Assembly: GCF_000004075.3 (NCBI RefSeq)
Contig: NC_026660.2
Location: 27,407,498 to 27,471,497 of the forward strand
Source: Cucumis sativus
Taxonomy: Eukaryota; Streptophyta; Magnoliopsida; Cucurbitales; Cucurbitaceae
Length of the DNA: 64,000 nucleotides
Reading direction: 5' to 3'
The notes under the pieces: generated by a model
What the model was told of the DNA's origin: nothing
What the model saw: only the letters and a program-made list of their open reading frames with translations
Database searches by the model: none
Position numbers and translations under genes: made by a program
In this document: positions 47,649 through 59,565 of the stretch, in pieces
Numbering within the stretch: the first letter of the stretch is position 1
Layout of the letters: the number at the start of each line of letters is the position of its first letter

Positions 47649-49599
47649 TCAAAATGATAAAATTATAGTTTAAGTCAGTTTTTAAGTTTTTTATCTTGAT
47701 ATTTACTTTGAGTAACACTCTCAATTTTAGATATACGTGTGTGTTAAATTCAATTTAGAAGAAAATTACAGTCGCACCAGATGAGAGAAAAAAAACATGA
47801 GTTTTTTCTTTGAAATATAAATATTTTATTCAATTTGCTCTTTTTTACCATTTTTATTTTGTATGCATCTTGAAAAACAGTAAAAAAATATGGAAACTTT
47901 TATAAAATATAGTAAAATTGGTTGAGTGCAACTTTTTTACTATATTTTGTAAATAATTTCAACAAGGATCGAAAGAATAATTAGAAGATATATGTATGTG
48001 CTTCGGTTGATTTAACCAGTATAATTAATGGAGAATTGTATGCGTAAAATTTTTTTATGTTTAATAATTGAGTTTAAACTCATATATCATATGCGTATGA
48101 TGATAAATTTCAAACTGCCATTGTTGTGAGTAATACCGTTGATGGGTTGGGTAGGATGACATATATCAGCTATGATGGTGGTTATTACTTCCTTAAAAAA
48201 AAAATCATCATTAAGAATTCCATAAAACCATTGTATCAACCCTCTATTTTAGGTAATTTCTCAACCAAAACAGAGTTAAAACTTCAAGAACACATGGTAC
48301 TATTTTCATGTATTGATTATTTTAAATGAGAGAGGAGCTACAAATAATTTCAATTATAGTAAAAAGAAAAAAAAAAACATCCAGGCCAAAAAATGATTTG
48401 AATAGATTTAAATAATAATTATGTAATTTTTTCTGTCTCAATATTGAGTCCCATCATTAATTAATAATAAAAATAAATGTTAAGATGAGTAATTTCTTGG
48501 CAGATGGTTTAGATTTTTTTCATGTAAATGAAAATCATATGTTCTACGTTTTCTATGCATTGTTTTCAAACCTTCAATCAAAGATGTACGAGGGACATAA
48601 TTGTAGAACTGGTGATGACTTCTTCTTTGTGTCCATTACAATTTTGTGGGTATTAGTTTTCCATATTTTTATTTATTAATTATTCTTAAAAATAATAAAC
48701 TTAAATCAACACTTTCAAATTTTCTTAATTAAAAAAATTAAATTTCTCACTAAATTTTCTACAAAATTAATTTCATACGAACAATTTGAAATTTTAAAAA
48801 AATTATTCAAAGTTTTGAGTACATCAATTTATTTAGAAGTAAACAATCACCCATCAAATTATTCATATATGAAGTCTAGCTTTAGATAGATTTGCTATTG
48901 AAATTAAACATATATATTTAGTATTTTGAATATTAAATAATCACAAAACTTGAATTTTAAAAATATATTAATATAATAATAACAACAATTTCACAATTTC
49001 GTAGGATGTTAAATACTAAGTCTAACTTGATATACTTAAAAAAGAGTTTAAAGTCTAAATTGATACGATTACTAGTTTTGTTTTCTTAACCCTCGTCGAC
49101 GTTTCAGAGATGAAATAAGTCACATTATATGATATAACATAATTATATTTTATGGAAAAACGTTCTTTTAAGTAAGAAATGTTTAACTCATGGTTAGTAC
49201 AATATTTCAGCTAATCCAATCGTTTATATTTTTTGTTTTTGTATAAGAGAATTTAAGGGATCCCTTTCGTTTTCGCAACTTTCACCCATCCAATTTATAT
49301 TTCACATTTATTACCCAGTACTCTTTCATCTCTATGTTCCCTAATTTCAGGGCAACATTATTTTGGTTGTTGAATTCATTTATTTATTTTAATTTAAAAA
49401 ACGATTACTATTTATCAATTTAATTATTATATATAAAATATATAATAATCTTATATATTTTAGTGAGATTTTGGATAAGCTTGATGGACTTATCCAAATA
49501 CGATTCAAATAAACAATGGCTTATGGTTTAGCTCAAAATAAAGATAGATCCTTGCAAGGTCTGGATTCAATCATTATAAATGTTCCAATGACTTGGACA
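47649..49599. other. AT-rich intergenic region
   Basis: About 2 kb between inverted-repeat element 2 and the SABATH B remnant. No gene, repeat end or RNA is recognised. Confidence 0.5.
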
Positions 49600-50907
49600 T
49601 GGTTGACGACCAAGCTTCCTTCTTTTAAAACCTCTGTTTTTACTTCCTCCTAAACTTGGCATGAAGTTTGGAATATTGAATCTATCAATTTTGTCTTCTC
49701 TGATCATCCCCTGCTTATGAATTCACCCGATAAATTATATTGAATTACATTTAGACACTAATTAACAAAAAAAAGAAAAGAAAAGTACACACAGAATAAT
49801 AATTTCACCTCCTTAACCATGTCACTCATAGCTAAATTCAAAAGGGTCAAAGTGGGACAAAAACAGTGAGAAATCATTTTGAAATTGCTTATAATACCCT
49901 TCAATAACATTCTTTGGACTTGTACTATTTATGAATATGTTCCCTGTGTTTATCATCTCCATCCCTTCAGGTACCTATATACATATATGTATATAATACG
50001 AAAACTTATTAGTAAATATAACACAAATGATTATATGAGTTCCTTTTATAGAGAATAAGATTTTGAATAATTAGAATCACCTGAGAGAGTTAGTGAAGAG
50101 CGTAAGAAGAATGAACAAAATGCAAACTTCTGTTAGGAAAAAGTCTGCCATAAAAAGAACCAGGAACTCCATTAATTAAAGAAACATGTTCCAAAATCAA
50201 TTCAAATTTGATTATTCAAATCTTCCATGAAATTTGACAACGATCTAAAAATGGAATTGAAATCGTTTGAAGGAAGATCGTTGAAGAAGATTTGTTATTG
50301 GATTGGTTTGTCATCGTGAAGTTGAATGATTTCATGAAATTGTTTGATTAAATTGGAGAGAATAGTAAGAGTGTTTGGTTCGGAAGAACATCCCAAATCT
50401 GCAATGCTAAAATTGGTAATTGGAATATTTTCAGTGCACAAATAATCTTCAACGGCTTCCTTTATGATTGGCCATGCTATCGACATTTCTTTTCGCTATA
50501 ATCATAATTTTGTCACAAAAATCATAACAAAAAATAAAACTTCAATGCTAATGTATTGATATATATATGTAAATTAAAAAAATAAAAAAAGAAAGAGAAT
50601 TGAAGCATTATGCACTAGCATCAAGTAAAAGAGAAAAAACACCCAGCACAGTCATGCCAAACTCTATATAAACTACTTGTTGGTGATAATAATGATGATG
50701 AATATGAAATTGAAGAACACAAAACATATGTTTTTTTCTTTTCTGTTTCTTTTTTTTTTTTTTTTTGGAACAAATAGTGAAAAAGGGAATTGAAATGAGT
50801 TTATGATTAAAAGTGGAAAAAGATAAGAAGACCTGAAGCAAGGAGTTTTTAGCATAGCTTTTGTCTCCGACTCCTGAATTCATATGAAGTATTTTACAAA
50901 CCTCCAT
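49600..50907 (-). pseudogene. SABATH carboxyl methyltransferase pseudogene, copy B
   Basis: Exon 1 (50833-50907) is whole and identical in protein to copy D. Exon 2 (about 50091-50495) begins well (ADLGCSSEPNTL) but a codon that is TAC in copy D is TAA here, cutting the frame after KPIQ at 50295-50297, and later parts carry indels. Exon 3 (about 49809-49974) lacks about 92 bp that D has; the gap is bounded by CAAAAA on both sides in D, which suggests deletion between short direct repeats. Exon 4 keeps only its first about 110 bp (about 49601-49710), then homology stops. It cannot make a full enzyme. It is closest to copy D, so the two are recent duplicates. The SAM-loop Gly-Pro of D reads Glu-Pro here, consistent with lost constraint. 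Confidence 0.9.
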
Positions 50908-52453
50908 ATCTCTTTGGATTTCTGTATGGAGGAAAACGAGGTTTATTCCAGGCTATCCCTTCACCATAAAGCCTATCCTCATTTACTTTAGATACTCTTT
51001 GAACTTAAGGTAGAAAATGACAAATTATGTAAAAGGTTTTAAAATGGCTTTATTATGGAGTGTAGAGTTGTAATTTTACTTCAATGACATTTTTGTAATT
51101 AAGTGCATCTCAAGAGGGTGGGGGGTAGCCGACAGTCCAAAACAGAAGAGAGAGAGAGCAACCGGAAAAACACATCCAAAGAGAAGAGAGAGGTAGCCGC
51201 GGGAGAGGAAGACGTTGGCGTTTAGCCGTGAGTTCCGAAGTTGGTTTCCGGTAGAGTTGGAGCGGTTTGACGTTGGAGGAGAACTCCGGTAGAGTGAGAA
51301 TATCGAGCGCCGTTCTTCCGGCGGTTTTTCCGGTGAGTTTCAGCTGTGTGTGTTCGGCTGCGTTTTTCCGTCGTGTTTCACGGTATACGTCTGGTTCGGC
51401 GTGTTAATTTAGAGACGGTTGATTATTTATTAATATCTGTAATCTTGGACTTTGATTGCTCCTATTAAATCTCATGTTTTTAGTAACTATTGTATTACCA
51501 TGTTTTTATTTCAATTATACTATACTTTGAGCAAAATATTATTAGTTATGATCATTCTATTCAAATTCATTTATGGTATGTTATTGTGTGTGTGTGTTTT
51601 TTTTTATCTTATCTTGTATTGTCAAAATATTTTTAGGTTTATTAATGAAGTTTTAATGAATTTGATTACTTCGTTTATACGAAGTATTTTGAAAACTCCA
51701 AACCCATGTTTACTATTTACAGATTATTTTATTGGATTAGTCGACGCTGCTCTTTTGGCTTCAAAGAAATCGAACTTCAATTTTCAAGAAACCCACAACC
51801 ATATGAGTCATTTGTGGGACGTTTGTATGTTGCTTAAATTAGAAACCCTTGAGCTATTCTCTACCTCTATTGTTCAATATCATCTATTAAGGTGGTGGGA
51901 TGCAATATGAAATTATTAATTAAAGATGTATCAAACTTAGATATCGTGTTAAGATATTTATCCTCTTTCTTTTTGTTTCTTGATTAAAAATACCTTTAAA
52001 CTTAAAAAATACCTATATTATGTAGAATTTATTTGAAGTTTTATTGAATTTGAAAAGAATAATTTTAAAACAAATTATATGGATACGGTTTTATATATAT
52101 AGAAATATTGTAAAACGTACGTATATGGTTGAACATTTTTTTAAGGTTATAAATGGTGCAAATATAATTTCCAAACTTCAAATGTTATCTTTTTGCAACC
52201 ATATTGTAAGCTTTTCATTTAAGTTTAGGGTAATTAAACTTTCCTTACACATGCTTGTTTTGGCCTCCCAAAGTACTTTTGTGTGCAAAATAATGATCTA
52301 TTGTATAAGATAATGATCCATTAAAAATAGAAAAGTTTGAATTATTTATTTAGATAAAACCTAAGAATCAAAAGTTCTTACAAGCATATGTATCATACAT
52401 TTATTTTATTAAAAAGAAACTAAGATTGTCTTACATAATTTCCAATAACTTTA
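50908..52453. other. Intergenic region with GC-rich island
   Basis: AT-rich DNA on either side of an anomalous GC-rich block at 51115-51420 (separate entry). A 152-codon frame at 51452-51910 follows the island but has no recognisable domain. Confidence 0.4.
51115..51420. other. GC-rich island of unknown origin
   Basis: About 300 bp rich in GAGAGAG, CCGG and TTCCGGYGG motifs with a sharp composition change from the AT-rich flanks. It resembles a plant gene leader or the untranslated 5' part of a retroelement, read on the plus strand. A donor-like CCG|GTGAGT sits near 51330. I find no coding frame in it and no terminal repeats. Confidence 0.35.
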
Positions 52454-54155
52454 CTATATCTTAGTAAGGGACATAGTGAGGTTTACATACTCGTATTTTT
52501 TGTTGGACATCTTATACTTAACCATTTTGCTATACCTTTGAAATAATTCATCAACAATGGCTTCTCCAAAGTGGGAAATAAAAAGTGGTTCATACACAGA
52601 TCTAATGCATTTTGCAAAATAATAACTACTATCAACAACGTCATGAACATTATTATTTGATAATAATTCGTCAAATTCGCCGTTATTGTAGAAATTCCAA
52701 TCAATTCTTGACACTTGAACACGGTTTATCATGAAGCTTCCTTCTTTTAAAATCTCTGTTTTTACTTCCTTTGGACTTGGCCTGTATTTTGGAATATTGA
52801 ATCTATCAGCTTTCTCCTCTTTAATCAACCCCTGTAAAATTAGACAATTTTTACTCATGAAAAGAAAACGAAAGAAGAATATATATTTTAATATAATAAT
52901 AATTATAATGTATTTTAATTCACCTCTCTAACCATGCCATTGAGAACCAAATTCATAAATTTAATATCGTAACAATAATAATCTGTGTTTGGTGGATATT
53001 CATCCGTTCTCCCTAATATGGTAAAAACCATTCGTCCACCAGTTACTATTTCTTCTCCACGACACTTCAAAAACAGTGAAAAATCCTTTTGAAATTGCTT
53101 ATAATACCCTTCAATCACATTCTTCGGACTTGTACTGTCTATGAATATATTCCCTTTGTTGATTATCTCCATTCCTTGAGGTACCTAAACATTGAATTTC
53201 ATAGTTAAAGCACTTGTTTATCAATAAATTTGTAGAAATTAACTGACCAACATGTACAAATACAAATGAATTATTTTTATCAAATATAATTGTCCATATA
53301 TATAATCCAAATGTTCAACCACATGGTTCAAACGTATTCTTTATTTAATTTGTACATTGTTGAAGTGATTAGAATAATAATGAAGATTCTTTTAGAAATA
53401 ATTAACATTGTATTAGAATAATAATGAAGATTCTTTTAGAAATAATTAACATTGTATTAGAATATAATATGAAATTGAGGTTTTTGATGTGGAGAGAGCA
53501 CAAGATTTTGAGAATAACCTGAGAGAGCCAGTGGACACTATAAGAAGAATGAACAAAGTGCAAGCTTTTGTTTGGAAAGAGTCTACCATAAAAAGAACCC
53601 GACACTCCGTTGAAGAAACAGTTGTTTCCGAAATCATCTCCAACTTGGTTCTTCAATTCTTGCAAGCAATTTGGCAAGGATCTAAAAATGGCATTGAAAT
53701 CATTTGAAGGGAGGTCGTTGAAGAAGATTTGATATTGGGTTGGTTTGTTAGTGTGAAGTTCAACTTGTTTGATTAAATTGGAGATGATCATAAGAGTGTT
53801 TGACCCGGAAGAACATCCCAAATCTGCCATGCTTAAAGTGGTAATTGGAATGTTTTGAGTACTACAAAAGTCTTCAACTGTTTCCTTTATGATTGGCCAC
53901 GCCATGGATATTACCTTTTGCTAAACCACATGATGATAATAAAATCACAAATAAAATTGATCACCCACACCAACTTGACATAAAACCCTTTGTTAATTAG
54001 TACGATATAAATAAGGATGATAACATGAAATGGAAGTACCCAAATATATATGTTTCAAAAAAAGGGAAAAAAGAAAAGACCTGAAGTAAGGAGTTTTTGG
54101 CATAGCCTTTGTCTCCATCTCCTGAATTCATATGAAGTATTTTGCAAACCTCCAT
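52454..54155 (-). CDS. SABATH carboxyl methyltransferase, copy C (intact)
   Basis: Four exons, 54081-54155, 53519-53920, 52924-53184 and 52454-52831, join in frame to 371 aa. It starts [20 protein letters not shown], the typical SABATH N terminus, with Gln25 closing exon 1. The SAM loop [12 protein letters not shown] begins near 57. [19 protein letters not shown] and [11 protein letters not shown] (Trp156) follow, and the last exon ends in the family's NLTMSLTKI. Gln25 and Trp156 match the residues that hold the substrate carboxylate in salicylate methyltransferase, so a benzoic/salicylic-type acid is the best guess. It shares exon layout with copies A and D and is the better preserved of the B/C/D/E subgroup. 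Intron 2 contains a 44-bp tandem duplication. Confidence 0.93.
53368..53455 (-). repeat. 44-bp exact tandem duplication in intron 2 of copy C
   Basis: The 44-bp block starting ATTAGAATAATAATGAAG occurs twice without change (53368-53411, 53412-53455), followed by the first nine bases of a third copy. Identity shows the duplication is very young. Confidence 0.9.
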
Positions 54156-54640
54156 ATCCCGTTGCTTCTCTCTAATTAGGAATTTGTGTATGGAGGGAGA
54201 GGGACCCTTTTATCTCCAACTCTATCTCTTACGATCCTTCCCCCCATGCACATTTAATTTAATTTATATGCCTTTCCAGGTGAACAGTGTGTCAGTAATG
54301 GAGTCCCTAGCTGGCTACCAAAATCAATCCTTTTGTAAAAACACTAAAATGGGTGATTTGAATAATTAAGATTATTTTAAATAAAAAAATAGAAAAAGTG
54401 AGTGAAAATCAAACATATTAGGTAGAAAGGATTGTTTTTGTTTTGGCATTATAGAAATGGTCCTTCAAAAGATGCATTCCACTTCTTCTTTTTTTATTTT
54501 TTTTATCTTCTTACCCTCTCTCTCCTGCACTCAATGCAAACGAATAAAAAGAAAATGACAATAATATATATAAATGTTATGAAAACTCTAATATTAGTGT
54601 TTTCGTAATCCCCTAAAAATGTGTTCACACGTTACAGTTA

Positions 54641-55010
54641 TTCTCTTTGTTCTTCCTCTTTCCTCCTCATCTTCCTTCCTTCCTTTTTTTTTTTTTTTTT
54701 AATTTTAAATTCCTTCTTCTTCCTCTATCCCTTCTTTATTTTTCTTTTTTAGTTTTGAATTCATTCTTCTTCTTCTTCCTTTCTTTAGTTTTAAATTCGT
54801 TCTTCTTCCTTTTCTTCTTTTTATTTTTTTCAGTTTTGAGTTCGTTCTTCTTCCTCTCTTCCTCTTCCTCTCTCTCTTCTTTCTTTTTTCCTTTTTTTTA
54901 TTAAATTTTTTTAAATTCATTCTTCTTCCTCTTTATCTTCCTCTTTGTTTTTATTGTCAGTTTTTAATTATTCTTCTTTGTTCTTTTTTTTTCTTTTTCT
55001 TTTTTCATTT
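54641..55010 (+). repeat. Pyrimidine-rich minisatellite
   Basis: An AGTTTTRAATTCRTTCTTCTTCC core followed by a variable run of T and C recurs at about 54701, 54751, 54787, 54832, 54908 and 54959. The plus strand is nearly pure pyrimidine between cores. The frames it opens on both strands are low-complexity and not genes. Confidence 0.75.
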
Positions 55011-55901
55011 TGAAATTTATTAATTGAAAATTCTGAAAATCAAACAAAGTCAAAACCATAAAAGGAAGAATAAGATAGAGAATCAAATAGATTCTCTTTT
55101 GTGTGTTGAAATGAAATTGAGAGGAAAAGTAATAAAGATAAACTCATCACATATAAAAACACGTTTACTTACAAAAATAAAAAATTGAAAAAGTCTTTAA
55201 TTCATCGCTCTTTTTTCTTCTTTTTGTCTTTTTCATTTTAATTAATTTATAATAAAGGAGTCTTTTTTTCAAAAAAAAAAAAAAAATTAAAATTGCATAT
55301 TGTTTTAATACTCTTCTTTTAATTAAACTCCAGCAATTGCAATACAACTTCAAAATGATAAATTAAAAGCAACTGCAAATGGACAGAAATAAAAACATGT
55401 AACAGAAGTTGAATTACTACTAAGGCAAGAGAGGTTATGTAAATCATATTCGGAAGGTAAACCGTATCGAACATAACTTAAATTGGAGTATTGCAATCTT
55501 CTCGTGGAATTAAGATAACGTTTGACCAATTATCGATTTTATTACTTTATACTTTTATTTTGTGAACTTGTTGACTGGATTTGTATTGTCCTAAGGCTTA
55601 ATTACAATTGTTATGAAATTTTATATATTTATATTTCATTAAACACATAAACACACGTTAAAGAAATTAATTGGTTGTGATGTTTTCTTATATTTTAAAA
55701 TTCGTCCACGTTTTGTAGGGATGTATCTCTAACATAATTTCAAATATGATCACCTAAACAAATGAAAAAATTATTTTATGAAGATTATAGTTAAATCTAT
55801 TAAATGAACAACATAATTAAGAAGATTGAATAAATAACTTTGAAAAAAATGTGTATTGTAAACAGAAAAAATGGTGAAAAAAATATTTTTGATAAAATTC
55901 A

Positions 55902-56003
55902 GATTATAATAATATACACCCCAAACACATATTATAATAATTTGCATCCAAAACACATATTATAATAATCCACAAACTATAGTAAGCATAAATTATAATA
56001 ACC
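55902..56003. repeat. Short degenerate tandem repeat, about 27-bp unit
   Basis: The block CAAACACATATTATAATAAT recurs at about 55923 and 55950 with weaker relatives on both sides (ATTATAATAATATACACC, AAATTATAATAACCTAC). Confidence 0.6.
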
Positions 56004-57298
56004 TACTTCATGTCTCAACCGCCCATAAGAACGTAAAAGGTTGCAACCTTTGTTGAGAGTGTATAATATTAAAAAATAAAAATAATAAAAATCACTTGCT
56101 TTTCAAAAAATTATTTTCTTAAAATAAAAAAAAAAAGTTACTTTTTGTTCTTCAATCATATATACACACAATTAGTTTATATTCCTATCCTTCCATTTAT
56201 CCTCTCAACTCCTATTACTTTTTTCAATAACAAAGAATTTTCATAAATTTAAAATTTATATATACTTTTATAACAAAATATACTATTAAAAAATTTAATC
56301 AATAAATACCAAGATCAAAATATGAAAAAGAGAGGATTATGTGTATTAAAAGCGAAATAAATTAAATAATAACGTTTACTTTCCTATTTAAATATATTAT
56401 TTTTCTAAAACATTGGTTGAAGGTGAGTTAATTGAAAAAGGTTGGGTTAAATATATTATTCCTTTATTCCTTCAAGTTAGGTTTTCTTTTTATGCAACAA
56501 TTCCATTTCTCTATTCGTTTGCATTGAATGCAAGAGAGACGATAACAAAATTAAAAAAAGAATGGAAAGAGATGCATTCATATAATTGAGAGGAATGAGT
56601 GTTAAAATGTAGAGAAAAGGTAGATGCAGACTAGACTGCAGCTATCTACTGTGGAACGTACCCAGAATCCAACGAGACACTGCCATGTGTCAGGAAAATA
56701 TAACTGATATTTTTGTAAGTCTCTTGAAATTTGAAAAGGTGCATCAGCCTTCTTGGCCTTATTAAAACGTGCCATGTGATCATTGTTCTTTTTTTTCTCA
56801 ATATAACATTGTTCATATGTTATTTTGTTAGTTATAATAATAGTTAGTAGATTGTAATAGTCTGAACTTAAAATGGATGTGTAAACGTGTTAAATGAATT
56901 TTGTTGTTTTTGAAAATGCGTCTACAATTTATTTTAAAAAAACTAAAGAAAATTAGTTATCTTTTTCAGTAAATAAATTGTTTTGGAATAACTTCTAAAA
57001 TATTTATAAATACAATAAAATGATTTATTGATAAAAACACCAATACATTACTATTTATGTCTATTGGTGCATAAATAAACAATACAATTTTGTTATATTA
57101 GTAAATATTTTGATACGTCTATGAAATCCGTCTTTATAAATATCAATTACACCAAAAATTATTATCGTTAAATAAAAAGAACAAAAGAAAATTAATAAAA
57201 TAAAATACTGAAAAAAATTAATAATACAAATATGGCAACAACACGTGGGCGTAGACATGAATTATTGAAAAAGAACCATAGAAACACAAACACATGTA

Positions 57299-57649
57299 TG
57301 TTCAAAAACAGTGAAAAATCGTTTTGAAATTGCTTATAATACCTTTCAATCACATTCCTTGGAGTTGTATATTTATGAATATGTTCTTTTTGTTTATCAT
57401 CTCCATCCCTTCCCTAGGATGAATATAGCTCAAATGATTATGTGAGTTTGTTTCGTAGAGAATAAGATTTTGAATTAGAATCGAACAAACAGGTTTCAAA
57501 TTGGTTCTTAATTCAAATAATCCAAGAAATTTGACCATCATCTAGAAATGGAACTGAAATGTTTGGGAAGAAGATTTGGTATTGGATTGGGTTGTTATTG
57601 TGAAGTTGAATTATTTGAGGAAATTTTTTTTATTAAATTGGAGAGAACA
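57299..57649 (-). pseudogene. SABATH remnant, copy E
   Basis: Two blocks match copy D on the minus strand. About 57299-57410 is the front part of exon 3 (reads back as the EMINKKNIFIN region). About 57431-57649 is the end of intron 2 and part of exon 2, with roughly 110 bp missing between the intron and exon parts and several small indels. Exons 1 and 4 and the rest of exon 2 are absent. It is a dead fragment that shows the array once held another copy between C and D. Confidence 0.85.
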
Positions 57650-57999
57650 TATATGTATATATTTATGATTTGATTTTAATAATTGAGATAGTGGTGATAT
57701 AATGCAGTCTTCTCTTCTATCAAACATGGATTCTTTATCACTTATAGATTTTAATTAATGATGGACTCTACATTACTAGAATTCTAAGGATAATATTACT
57801 CGAATTTTTATATATTTGTGAACCTTTTACTTTTTTGCATCATCTTATCTTTATAAATAGAGAGATTTAGAGCAGTACATATAGGCCTAAATAAAGTCTA
57901 ATTTAGCTTTAAAATATTTTGGATATTTAATTTAGATAAATTTGAAAATTCAACTGTTTTTAATATGGAGTTTGGTCAGTTGAATACCAATTATCTTGC
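57650..57999. other. AT-rich spacer
   Basis: About 350 bp between the copy E remnant and the SINE-like element. Nothing recognisable. Confidence 0.5.
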
Positions 58000-58096
58000 T
58001 ATAAGAGTATAGTTCAATTGGCATAGTACTTATATTATCAATCTTACAAAGTCAAAAGTTGGATTTCTCCGTCCCATATATTAAAAAAAAAAAACA
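58000..58096 (+). mobile_element. tRNA-derived SINE-like element
   Basis: An A-box-like TAGTTCAATTGG at 58010-58021 and a B-box-like AGTTGGATTTC near 58058-58068 stand about 37 bp apart, as in a tRNA gene. A 12-A tail follows at 58083-58094. The tRNA-like fold is not intact, so it is a SINE head with tail, not a working tRNA. Confidence 0.6.
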
Positions 58097-58128
58097 ATTG
58101 AATCTAAAATTTGAATTTCAAATGTATA

Positions 58129-58902
58129 CACTACTACAAATTTGACATTTTTTGATATGCAAAACACGTCAAAAAATGTCTACCTTGATAGTCATTGTCC
58201 ACCAAATAGGCAAACATCAAGAAAGCTCTAGTTTCTTGATGGTCAAAACATGTCATAAAAGACTCTTTCTTGATGGTATTGACATAAAAAAAGAATTCTT
58301 TTGATGTTTTTTGCCCATCAAAGAAACTGAAAAATCAATCCAAAAAATCGCTTTCTTGATAGCCAAAATATGAAATAAAAAACCTAGAAAAAAAAGTACA
58401 GGTGCCAATTGAGCTCACCTTATGTTCTACAACTTCTACAAATTTTAAAAACCTTAAATTACAAACTTTCAATTCAATCCACTAACATTTAACACAATAA
58501 TTAATTTAATTTTGATAAAGTCACTTATGTCAATCTAATTATAATTACAACAGTTAACTTTTAAGAATATTGATGTATAAACAGTAATAATTGAAAAAAA
58601 ATAGTAAAGCTTTTAAGAATATTATTGATGAATATCGTGTATTCTAAGTCCGTTAACGGACCAAATTTCGTGTTTCGTAGAAAATAGTTTTTTCTTGATG
58701 GACAATGTTCATCAATATATCATTTTCTTTATCGATCTTGTCTATGATTTTATCATAAATCCATAATTATAAATTTTTTTCTTGATGACAATGCCCGTCA
58801 AAATATTATTTTTTTTATAGCCCTTGCCCATTATTTATTATTATTATTATTATTATTTTGTCTTTGTCCATCAATAAACCCTAAACCCATAAAGAAATCC
58901 AA

Positions 58903-58935
<33 letters not shown>

Positions 58936-59565
58936 TCGATGATGACCATTGCAAATCAACAAAATTCATTCCTTGATAGGCCTCGTCGCTCGTTCATCAA
59001 GAAAATATATCTAACTTGATGGACATTGTCAATCAACTAATATATATTTGGGATAGTTGCAAATTTAGCAATTAAATTTAAATTAATTAAGTATATAACA
59101 CAATTTAATTTTTTTTTTGCAAATATAGCAAAATTTGTCAAATTCTATCACTGATAGACCATGTTGCAAATATTGGTCTATCATCGATATACCATATGAA
59201 GTCTATCAATGATAGTTTTGCTATATTTGCATTTTTTTTAAATGTTGCTATATCCTTAATTATTATTGCTAAAATAGTCATCCAGTCCAATTTTCCTATA
59301 TATTTTTTATTTTATTGTCCATCTAGAAATAATTTTCTTGACTTTTATAGACCACATCAACAAAACTAAGAGAACTTTCCCCATCAAAGAAATAAAAAAT
59401 CTACATTTTTTTGATGTTTTCAGTATTTCTTCAACAAAATAAAAAGACTTTTCTTGACGTACATGATCATCAAGATAAACATTATATCAAGAAAAATATG
59501 GTCTTTGTCGTCCATCACAAAATTAAAATTTGCGTGCGTTATGAAAGACCAAATTTGTAGTAGTG
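58129..59565. mobile_element. Non-autonomous CACTA-type DNA transposon
   Basis: The ends are perfect inverted repeats: CACTACTACAAATTTG at 58129-58144 and its complement at 59550-59565. Inside, near both ends, the short motif TTGATGG/CCATCAA recurs many times in both orientations, the sub-terminal repeat pattern of CACTA elements that bind their transposase. The flanking triplets are ATA and ATG, one base from a 3-bp target duplication. There is no transposase frame, so it depended on an autonomous relative. A MITE-like element is inserted at about 59050-59295. Confidence 0.8.
59050..59295. mobile_element. MITE-like element nested in the CACTA element
   Basis: It begins GGGATAGTTGCAAATTTAGCA and ends with an approximate inverse (GCTAAAATAGTCATCC). 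The centre carries repeated small palindromes, TCTATCACTGATAGA, TCTATCATCGATATA and CTATCAATGATAG, and TTTGCTATATTTGCA. I know this motif set as a common small repeat of cucurbit genomes. Exact ends are not certain. Confidence 0.55.

Larger units (their letters stand above)
54156..57298. other. Intergenic region upstream of copy C
   Basis: About 3.1 kb. It contains the promoter of copy C at its left end (a TATA-like GATAAAAGG on the minus strand at 54208-54216), a pyrimidine-rich minisatellite at 54641-55010 and a short AT-rich tandem repeat near 55900-56003. A less AT-rich patch lies at 56590-56780. No gene is recognised. Confidence 0.5.

Noticed and set aside
51452-51910. 152-codon frame after the GC-rich island
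   Set aside because: Phe/Leu-rich and unlike any domain I know; most of it fits chance in AT-rich DNA.
54647-54920. Frames on both strands of the pyrimidine-rich minisatellite
   Set aside because: Low-complexity Phe/Leu/Ser or Lys/Arg/Glu peptides generated by the repeat.
58000-58096. Possible functional tRNA gene
   Set aside because: The boxes are present but the stems do not pair well and an A tail follows, so a SINE-like element is more likely.
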